From Gyrodactylus bullatarudis (taxonomy: Eukaryota > Platyhelminthes > Monogenea > Gyrodactylidea > Gyrodactylidae), in contig SSNU01003089.1 in NCBI GenBank assembly GCA_012064415.1, positions 1 to 27,345 on the forward strand: a stretch of 27,345 nt of DNA. The letters run 5' to 3'. Made by a program: the position numbers and the translations under genes. Of the stretch, positions 18,929 through 27,345 are shown one piece after another. The first letter of the stretch is position 1. Each line of letters begins with the position of its first letter. Below the pieces are notes generated by a model. It did no database searches. It saw only the letters and a list, made by a program, of their open reading frames with translations, and was not told the origin of the DNA.

Positions 18929-21900
18929 ATGGATGAAAAATTCTTCTTGGTGAAATGGCTTCTATTTCGAGCAGAGGCATTCAATCAGATAGAATATTTA
19001 AAAAACATTCCTCATAATGAATTAGAACGTTTTACAAAAGAAACTTTATCGAATTTCCAATATTACAAGGATGCTTTTAACAATATGTTTGGCAACTCTG
19101 ATGTTAAAGTTGAAAGTAAATCTTAAAATCATGATTCTAGATTTTATGACCCTCGTTAAATCTCTCAATCTTCTTTCTAAGCAAGTTAAAAATCCGGACT
19201 ATGTTGAAACAAAGTAATGTCCATTTTTATCATTATTGACAGAGATTCTTCTACCATTCCTAGTGATGAATCTTCTTTGCAGTATGAAAATTTATCCAAT
19301 CCTATGGCTAAAGACTTTCTTAGCTATCATTTTACCCTGATTGAATCGATAATACATTTGAACCTTTCCTATATTCTAACTCCGACACGAATCGCCATAG
19401 CCCTGAGCTCATCCTTAGAATATGCAGTTAGTTATCAGATAACTCAAAACTTACGTGGTGCAAATGGATCACTGTTTTGGCTCATATGTGTGGTTGCTAA
19501 AGCCTCGACGATATTCAACATAAAAAATTGCACAAACTGGCTCAATGCACATCTCAAAGACTCTCAGAAGATAATTAACAATAGCCACAAAATCGATGAA
19601 TACTTACAGGAACTTCCAGTGCCGAACATGTTGATATTACTCTTTAATTTCTACTGTCCAAATTTGACTTCTATAATGAGTAATTAAACATTGATTAATC
19701 TCTTTAGAATTCAACTGTGTCTTTTACGATCCACAAAAGCGAAATCCAAAAGAACATTCTATAAAGTTTGCTCAACTCTTTACTGAAATTTGCAAAGACG
19801 TTTGCCCCGATGAAATTGTTCGAACTCTCTTGTGGAAGACAGTCAACACTGGTTCGTCTATTGAATCAGTTCTTGAACTTCAGACTGGTCTTGCAGAGTC
19901 CTCACAGCCGAAACGGTTACTTACAGCCATTATCGCGGGAGAGTTGTTTCGTTTATTGGAAATTAAAAAGTTTAACGATGTATTCCACCGTTCGAGTGAT
20001 TATAACAACTTGAGAATCCGTAAGTAGTATCGTGATAGAATCATGAAAAATAATGCATTTGTAAATAAAATTACGAGTACTGTATTAATACTAAATAGAT
20101 TAAATTCCTGACAGTTTCTCACACATGTTTTAAGGCGTTTTCCTCATTCGAATGAATTTAATTTTTGCACTTGATTATTCTGTTGAGATAATCGATTTCT
20201 TTAGTTTTGAGCATAATTAAAATTATTATTGGAAACAAATATATGAAAGTTAGTTACTCTCTCCCCTGTTTTGGACATTCCAATAAATATTAATGTAGTC
20301 ATTTGAAAAAATTTCCCATTCATTGAAAAAAATATATTTTTGGAGTAGACAAATTCCTTAGCAAAAAACTAAAAAGTGACCCAGAAGAGAGTCCTGACGG
20401 CGAAGATCCCGATCAACAAGAAGACATTAATGAGTATCACGATGAAAATCGTGAGTCCTTAGAACAGTGAGTCTACTACAATAAGCTAGGCTAAAAACTT
20501 GTGTTGGCCTAATTGTTGAGGTGAATTTCGAAATAAAAGCAATGAAAAATGTAAAAATATTTGAGAATGAATAACAAATTCTATTGTAAAATGAATTTTA
20601 CCACATTCATTGAATTTTAATTAGTAGTTCCATCCATCCTTTGAACTGCGAAAGAAATCTTCTTTTATTTAGTAATTTTCATTGTAAATTTCTCCTCAAT
20701 AAACTACTATATTAGGATTCTGGATTATTCTTTATTTTTCATTCCTAGCTGTTTTCTATTCAATATCAAAGTGTAAATTAACTCCATGAATTTCTTTCTC
20801 TATAGATTTTCAATTTCTCTTCCATAATCTGAAATTATTTCAACAAGATGTACATTGTACAATAACTAGAATACATACATATAAAAATCAAAATTCTATA
20901 GTGATTCTTGTACTTTTGGCTAGTTTTATCAAATGAATTCATCGTAGAAATTATTCTCATTATACAATTTACAGTATATTAACTTGAAAGATTTTATTTA
21001 ATACTTTTATAATCTGTAAATGTAATATTCACTGTTAAAAGAGTAGTCTAATTTCTATTATCATTATTATTGGTATATGTGAGTAAAGAGACACCAAATT
21101 TTTTGTTTATCGTTCAAGTCTCTTCTTTTCATATATCAAGATTTCTTCTCTCATTCTCTGTAGAATGAGAAATAGAGAGACATTCCAAAAGTAAAAATAC
21201 CTAATCTTTTACAGTGAGATGGATGTTCATTGTGATTCTGATTACAGAAGTACTATTACTGATCATAGTTTTTTTTCAGTTTGCTACTTTTCTCTCTTTT
21301 TTTCTTTAACATTAAAATCTGTATTTTATTGATGTTTGAGAAAAAGTGTTTCTCATGTTCATATCCTGTTCTGATATGCTAAATTTGAAATGGAAACATC
21401 AATTTTTGAATACGCGCCAACTTTTTTTTCAATGAATTATTTTACTATGGCATAGGAAAAGATCATTATTTTTGCTCTCTAAGGTTCTGTTATTCTTTTT
21501 CCAGGAAATCAAGAGACACTCCCAGCCCCAATTCATTTGATCAGGATTTATCTTCAAACTCGGCTGGTGATCATGTCAACGTGAGTTTCTAGACGGTATT
21601 GATTAAAATGGAAAATATAAACAAAAAAATGAAATTATACGATGAAAATTGTCTACTTACTTTGGAGTTAAATTGTACCTCACTGGTCCTAATCTTCGTC
21701 TTGAGCTTAATTGATTCTGATTAACGAATGGGAGATGACTTAAACCAATCAGAATCAATTAACATCCAAGATAGTATCAGGACCAGTGAAGTATAAAACA
21801 GTTTTATTTGAAACAAGCAATGAATCGTATTCTTTTTGTAAAAGGAGATGCTTACGTCAAATTAGTCAGTATATTTATGATAAACCATATGTTTCACTTG

Positions 21901-24171
21901 GTTCAAAATTCAAATAACGCTTTGAATGAAAATTATTTTGAGTTTTTATAGAAAATAGTAAATTAAAACAAAATAAATGAAACGTACTTTTGAATGAAAA
22001 GCGTATTCAACATCATAGATTTGTATCTTGATGACGGTTCTAAGACTATTAAAAATGTTGGTAAAATCATATGGAAATTACACTTGTCAATTAATTAGTT
22101 GATTAATATTTGAGAAATGATCACCCCTAGTGATGATGGTAAGTGTGATTTCCCATCTTGAAAAAATCTTGTCTCAAAAGTGTGTCTACAGATTATTATT
22201 CAAAATTCAACAAAATTTCATTTTTTCAAATATAAAATCCTTCTTCAAATAAATGTGCCTCTGTTGGTACTATTCAACAAAAAAATATTTTTTTATTGCT
22301 CTGTAAATTGCCTCAAATGATAACTGTGTAGCTTTTATTTTTATTGCTAAAGGGATAACTAAAGATACATTAGCCAATCATTTCATTGGGGAATGTAAAA
22401 CATTAATTATTTCCCTGAATAGTTTTTCTTCCTCAATATAGATTAAAGAGACAGAACTAAGCAAATCCCAGCCGTCCTGTAATCAAACCGACTCAGCCAT
22501 TAGTATAATGAATGTAAATTTGAATAATAGTGAAAAAAAGACAACATCCCCAAATGAAGGCATGTCAGATGTCTCAGACAACTTCAACTTTGATGAGAAT
22601 GCCAATATTTTATCCCACAAGGCAAATTTCAGTGATCATGTGTATCGGAGTTCTCTGAGAAAGATAAACTCAAGTCTCAAGGAATTGCAAGCAGATGTCT
22701 ATCGGTTGGCTGAAGAACATGTAAGATTAAAGAATTTGTACTCGGACCGGGTTAGCAGTTCTAGTGATACAAGTCAGTTGCCTCCGATTTCATCGAGGAG
22801 AAAGCAGAGGCCACCTACTGGCACTCTACAATCCTCATTTTGTAATGGCAATCTATCGAGTAGAACCTTTGAGTTGTTACCACGTCTTCCTGGCTCTGAG
22901 CACAGATATAACCATCAGAGTCAGCGTCTTTATGCCTCTAGCGAACGACTTGCTGGTGGCTTGGCTGATAACGAATTCTCCGATGAAGAATTGTGCTACT
23001 GTATTTCCCATGGGAAACAAAAGAATACTAGCTACAATGTATGTCGTTAATCCTATTATTTTAATAATAAAGAATTAAAAATAAATAAAATTTTAGGATT
23101 CAACAAAATGTAAAAATTGTACCAAAGATGCGAAAATGACAAGGTCCAGCTTCAACTTGTACAAATCGGTCAATGAGAACGAGAAAAATATTTTTGCCAC
23201 ACTCCTGAAAATAAACAAGGACCTAAGGACACGATCTAGTCACGACTATCAAATACCAACTAGTCATACATCGGAGTGAGTACTTTTTAAAAGGGAAATT
23301 TTTTATTTTAAATTCACATTCTTGTAATCCCGAAATTCCCCTAGTTAATATGAAGATGGGAATTTATGGTTTTTACAAAATTCTCAATTTTTTCCTCAAG
23401 AAATCAAATTTGATCAAGATTTTTTGGAATCTAGATCATGAGGCCCTCTTTCACGATACGGAGAAAAAAAATTTAGAAAAAATCAATTTTTAAGGAAAAT
23501 ACGGCAAATTTGAAATCTTGAAGTAGCCCCAAATTCCCATTTTTTTGAACTTTAAGTTGAAATTTTTTGTTGATTTCAATGTAAGAGAGTGATCAAACGT
23601 TGATTTTTAGGATCACAATAAGACAAAGAAATCAAATATGCTGAATATGGTTTCGAGAATCACCCCATAATCGTGTCAAAACCAAAATTTGAATTTTTCA
23701 TCATTTTCCCTACTTGAAAGTCGATGAAATTTGATATTTCAAGATCCCCGAAAAATGACGAATTTATCAATATTTTTATGATGATAATCGATTTTTTTGT
23801 CTTATTGTGATCCTAAAAATCAACGTTTGATCACTCTCTTACATTGAAATCAACAAAAAATTTCAACTTAAAGTTCAAAAAAATGGGAATTTGGGGCTAC
23901 TTCAAGATTTCAAATTTGCCGTATTTTCCTTAAAAATTGATTTTTTCTAAATTTTTTTTCTCCGTATCGTGAAAGAGGGCCTCATGATCTAGATTCCAAA
24001 AAATCTTGATCAAATTTGATTTCTTGAGGAAAAAATTGAGAATTTTGTAAAAACCATAAATTCCCATCTTCATATTAACTAGCTTTAGTTACCTGGATCA
24101 GTTATTATTACAAAAATGTTTTTAGGATAGATAGTAGTCAAGGTAGCCGAATATTGGCATTAAATTTGTAA
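18929..24171 (+). CDS. CAMSAP/Patronin-like CH-domain protein, eight exons, no CKK seen
   Basis: Eight exons joined by phase-consistent GT-AG introns: 18929-19115, 19245-19679, 19708-20019, 20349-20466, 21505-21580, 22442-23038, 23097-23275, 24126-24171. They total 1,950 nt, 649 residues plus stop. Exons 1-3 (residues 1-311) follow the CAMSAP CH-region pattern: WLLFRAEAF near the N-terminus, a His-x3-Glu helix, FWLICVV, LLFNFYCP, and IIAGELFRLLEIKKF, comparable with VFWINKV, IHYYCP and FIAELFWWFE in vertebrate CAMSAPs. An acidic linker and a Ser-rich stretch follow, then a coiled coil at about 446-477 (INSSLKELQADVYRLAEEH). CAMSAPs cap microtubule minus ends through a C-terminal CKK domain; none is visible here or later in the window. 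Intron 2 is only 28 bp. Exon 8 is short and contains an alternative donor (CAAGGTAGCC), so the 3' end is uncertain. Family assignment is from memory of the pattern. Confidence 0.6.
21674..21795. repeat. Imperfect inverted repeat in intron 5 of the CAMSAP-like gene
   Basis: Arms of about 43-49 bp (core 21680-21722 and 21747-21789) begin with CACTGGTCCT and end with AGGACCAGTG, with TTGATTCTGATT at the loop side. A small decayed foldback element or structured intron segment. Confidence 0.7.
23341..24082. mobile_element. Foldback/MITE-like element with 293-bp inverted arms
   Basis: 23341-23633 and 23790-24082 are reverse complements with a single mismatch near the loop side; the spacer is 156 bp. 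Outer ends read CTAGTTAATATGAAG and its complement. A TA or TTAA target duplication is possible but cannot be separated from the symmetric ends. No open frame of note lies inside, so it would be non-autonomous. It sits in the last intron of the CAMSAP-like gene, just upstream of the final exon. Near-identity of the arms suggests a recent insertion or ongoing gene conversion. Confidence 0.85.
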
Positions 24172-24383
24172 AAGACTCACCATTTCGACAAAATCATCAA
24201 AATTCTCTGCAACAGATTCCTGATTTGATATCAATTACTAATTGAAACCAAAAATAGTACCTAAAAATCGGCCCAAAAAGACCTTTAGAATAGGAATCGC
24301 TAGTAAGTAGTAATGCGAAAAATTCAAAAAGTATAATTTTGAACCAAGTAGTTCTTCAGGGAGCTGTTCGGCATAGATTTACA

Positions 24384-24666
24384 ATAACGTTGTTTTCACG
24401 CTACCTGACTTTTGTCTTTTGGCTTGTATTGGTCTATCTGTAGAGAAAGAAAGGGGAGAGAAAGGTGTAGTATTTCTTAAAGAATAAAAATTACAGTGAT
24501 TGTTATAGTAATCAGAATTATTAGAGTAATAACTCTGATAGTATAATTCATCACTTGAAAGAAAATTATGGTTTGAATAAAAAAAATTTATATTACTCTG
24601 ATAAAAATACTTGCACCAATACAAGCCAGAAGACAACATAGTCAGGTAGCAAGCGAACAACGTTAT
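24384..24666. mobile_element. Second foldback element with ~51-bp inverted ends
   Basis: The left end 24384-24433 and right end 24615-24666 are reverse complements with several mismatches and one small gap; both outer ends read ATAACGTTG or its complement. A TA duplication (TA-ACGTTG...CAACGT-TA), as left by Tc1/mariner-type MITEs, is possible. The 97-codon minus-strand frame across it is a by-product of the repeat. Confidence 0.65.
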
Positions 24667-25672
24667 AGTCAAAATTCAAAAAGTTTTTATCAAAATTTTT
24701 ATCTCTTATAAATATTAATTTTATTATTTATTATATAATTTTTCTGGTTTAAATGAGATTCTGTCTTCATCAATGGTATTTGCAAAACACGCTCATTGAG
24801 AACAGTAAAATCATAAACTTTTATGATCATTCTGTTATGTTGGGGGTTGCATCTCGAACTTTTCGTGAAAAACCTAGTTCCAATGAATACAAAATGAATT
24901 GTCTTGTAAATCTGAAATGATGAAGCTCGTTCTAAAGGCCCGAAAAATAGTTTATCGATAATGTCATTTTATAGGGAATACAAAACCCTTGAAACCTGGT
25001 CGCTTTTGTTTGTTAGGGAAATACTGCCGAGCTCTTCGAAGATATTTTCAGTTTCACATGAAAGACTCATTTAGAGTTTAATCATAAAGCTTATATTACT
25101 AAATATCCACTTGACTTACAAATCCTCTAAATGAGTCTTTCATTTAAACTGGTTGCTTTTGTCGTAAAACCTGAGTTTCCGAATTCTCAAATGACATCAC
25201 TTAAGTGTCAATTACATGTTGCTTGTAATTCCTCTCTTACATTTGAGTGATTCATCAACTATGTCAACTGTTACAAGGCAAAAGTTACAAGAATAAAATG
25301 AGTGATTCTAAAAAAATGTAATATCAAATTTTTATCATCACTATTAGTTACAGAGAATGAAAACAAAAAAACTAACAATTCACATGTATATTCATCATCT
25401 CAATAAAGGAAAGAAAAGAAGAAATATATTCATTGCCAAGATAAATTCCCTGATGATCCTCAAATTATTTTCCAATTCTAATCAAGATATAAACAAATTT
25501 TATTGACACTTGGCATTACATTCTCCACATGCCTTATTTATTTAGTGGGGTAAGGCGAGAGAGACTTGTAGATTTGAACATTTCAATGAAAAAAATGTTC
25601 TGAAATACTCTGACATTAATTAAAATGGGTTAGTCTCAATTCCTGGTTCAATATTTAATAAAAGAGTTATTG
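24667..25672. other. AT-rich intergenic region
   Basis: About 1 kb with no coding signal. The only structure seen is a short hairpin at 25058-25143, listed separately. I looked here for a CKK-domain exon of the upstream gene and saw none. Confidence 0.5.
25058..25143. repeat. Short perfect inverted repeat
   Basis: Arms 25058-25076 and 25125-25143 are 19-bp perfect reverse complements (ATGAAAGACTCATTTAGAG) around a 48-bp loop. Function unknown. Confidence 0.7.
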
Positions 25673-25880
25673 CCAAAAAGTGTATATATGAGCAGGGGAT
25701 TTTCCAAAAGGCACATATATTTTCCCAAAAATGTAGTGATATACACGATGTATTTCCAATCTTCATATATATTTTTCCAAAATATGCACTAGTGTGTTCG
25801 ATAATTTCCAAAACATAAATAGAATTTCAAAAAATTGAATATTTCTGTAAAACTAATTACCAAAAGTGTATACCTTTTTG
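25673..25880. repeat. 52-bp tandem repeat with alternating 31/21-bp CCAAAA spacing
   Basis: The motif CCAAAA (once CCAA, once AAAAAA) recurs at 25673, 25704, 25725, 25756, 25777, 25808, 25829 and 25860. Spacings are exactly 31 and 21 bp in alternation, so there are four diverged 52-bp units. A weakly conserved ATATATTTT lies in the 21-bp half. Confidence 0.65.
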
Positions 25881-26252
25881 TAATATTTATCAATACATAC
25901 ATATATATATCTCATACAAAGTAAATATATGCATGTAAATTGTGCAATACACCGGGGTCGGCCTAAAAAGAAGAGAATCCGATCAAAAACTGAGAAATTA
26001 ATCAAATGTAAATGATTTATAAATATTTGAATAAATTTGAATACACAATAACAATTAAAATTTACAAGTTCTTATCTTTTAAAATAAAAAACAGGTTAGA
26101 TATGAAAAAACAAAGGTAAGGTTCACTTCTACATCATTGATTTTCAAGTTTTTGTACAAAAATAAAAATATATATGTATTTACTATGTATGAGATATATC
26201 TATGTATTGATAAATATATATCATAATATACACTTTTGGTAATTTGGAAAAT
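25851..26252. repeat. AT-rich inverted repeat, ~80-bp arms
   Basis: 25851-25934 and 26164-26252 are imperfect reverse complements sharing ATTACCAAAAGTGTATA, TTTATCAATACATA and TATATCTCATAC blocks, with about 230 bp between. The left arm overlaps the last 52-bp unit. A decayed foldback element is likely. Confidence 0.6.
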
Positions 26253-26492
26253 TAGAAAGAAGATTATATTAAAGCCATATGTACATTTCATAAAGCATCA
26301 TCAGTGGCAATATTTTAAAAATGATAAAAGTTAAGAATTCATTGAAGATAATAATTTACAAATTATGAAAGAAATAGTGAACGTCAAAGAAAATCAGAAT
26401 ATAATGAGCTAAAATAACACCAAAACTCTCCAATAAGTAGCAATAGTGGAGAGAAAATTGAAAAAGATCACATAGGCCAAGGTAGTTGAAGA

Positions 26493-27246
26493 TTATAAGA
26501 ATAGTTTTTTTGAACACAAGTTTCGTTTGTATAGATTGATCAAGAATTTCTCCTTCATCCAAACGTCTGTACTGTCATCCCCTGCATTTTTGCATAAAAT
26601 TGAAAAGTTTGAAATTGAAGCTTCATGTCCGTCTTGTCTTAGATGCCTGGTCACCGCTGTGTCTTTCTTAAGATGATCGTTCCCTCTAGTTGATAACTTC
26701 CTAATTGTACGATCTATATATGTAGCTCACATTGGAATTTATAAATCAATAGAGTTTTCTCTTCAGGTTTCAGTAAATCTTTATGAATTAGGTTAAACAA
26801 TCTCTGAGTTTTAAATACTATTTTCAATTGTATGTTGTTATAATGTTATAATGAGATCAGTTAACTTTCTTCTTAAATCGTTACTAAAACCATCTCCTTT
26901 GAAATTAAGTTTCATGAAAATTTTGGTCTTCTCCTCTTGATCTGTGTTTTTCAACGACATCTCTATCGACTGGTAAGTTGATAAATTTGTCCAAAAATTT
27001 ATTAGGATAACCGTTTTCCATTAAACATATCTTCGTGCTCTCTATTTTTTTGGGTATTTCCTCTGGACTCACTATTCTTCTTATCCTCTTTCCTAGGCCA
27101 ATTACTAAACCAACTTTATGTGAAACAGGACTAAAACTGGCATGATGGAGATATTTACCATTGTCAGTCTTTTTCTTGAAAAAGTTTCTTTGAATTGACC
27201 CGTCTTCTTTTCTGGTTAGTTTTTTTTTGGTTTGAAATAGCGACAT
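26493..27246 (-). mobile_element. Penelope-like element relic (RT end plus GIY-YIG endonuclease)
   Basis: Read on the minus strand. 27246-26905 is an open 113-codon frame resembling the region after the RT core in Penelope-like elements: TDNGKYLHHASFSPVSHKVG, then GLGKRIRRI and LMENGYPNKFLDKFI. After broken frames (KTQRLFNLIHKDLLKPEEKT, IYKFQC) comes a GIY-YIG nuclease pattern, YIDRTIRKLSTRGNDHL, then TRHLRQDGHEASISNFSILC and VWMKEKFLINLYK, ending at a stop at 26493-26495. The Gly of YIG is Asp here, and several frameshifts and stops separate the parts, so it is inactive. The RT catalytic core is missing; the ATG at 27246 is likely accidental. Confidence 0.68.
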
Positions 27247-27345
27247 TTATTATATAAAAATAAAAATAAATAGAATAGATCTGTACAATGGAAAATTCTG
27301 AGCAGATAATGAGTGTTCATATACAGTTCTTCTTATGATGTATGA

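Noticed and set aside
24379..24672. 97-codon minus-strand frame
   Set aside because: It spans exactly the foldback element, both ends being its inverted repeats; composition reflects the repeat.
24172..26490. Search for a CKK-domain exon of the CAMSAP-like gene
   Set aside because: No frame in this stretch shows CKK features such as the NAI or ILFRD-like motifs; the region is repeats and AT-rich DNA.

Overview
The window is nuclear DNA from an animal. It is very AT-rich, with protein-coding islands of higher GC, genes split by canonical GT-AG introns, and metazoan families (L-lactate dehydrogenase, histone H2A.Z, an ALG-2/PDCD6-like penta-EF-hand protein, Polo-like kinase 1, parvin). The best lineage clue is a 404-residue small heat-shock protein with two alpha-crystallin domains, the p40-type architecture known from parasitic flatworms. 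Very short introns (28-36 bp) and a Penelope-like retroelement relic fit that. I infer a platyhelminth with a compact AT-rich genome, possibly a monogenean; the species cannot be read from the sequence.

Layout: 1-180 is a GC-rich fragment, probably the 3' end of a gene running in from the left. 478-1560 (-) is LDH, which appears as one open frame but contains two introns that are multiples of three and lack stops. 4467-5681 (-) is the two-domain small HSP, 6482-6877 (+) is H2A.Z, and 7366-7872 (-) is the penta-EF-hand protein. 8807-11385 (-) is a six-exon PLK1 whose T-loop phospho-threonine is replaced by lysine. 11600-14015 holds a cluster of tiny TATA-driven genes for cysteine-rich proteins: two are clear Gly/Cys-rich paralogs on opposite strands, both starting with a coding exon of only 5 nt, and a third is a distinct Cys-rich protein. 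14.2-17.7 kb is mostly gene-free and holds the worn end of a LINE-type reverse transcriptase.

17765-18778 (-) is parvin. About 150 bp away, head to head, starts an eight-exon gene (18929-24171, +) for a 649-residue protein. It resembles the CH domain of CAMSAP/Patronin, a microtubule minus-end binder, and has a coiled coil, but no CKK domain is visible. Its introns carry inverted repeats, including a nearly perfect 293-bp-arm foldback element. 24.2-27.3 kb is repeat territory: a second foldback element, a 52-bp tandem array with internal 31/21 spacing, an AT-rich inverted repeat, and a Penelope-like element relic (RT end plus GIY-YIG endonuclease) on the minus strand.

The most novel part is the Cys-rich cluster. 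Two of its members are not visible as ordinary open frames and were found by joining splice sites. They look like keratin-associated-protein-like structural proteins without signal peptides; any role in hooks, eggshell or other hardened structures is speculation.
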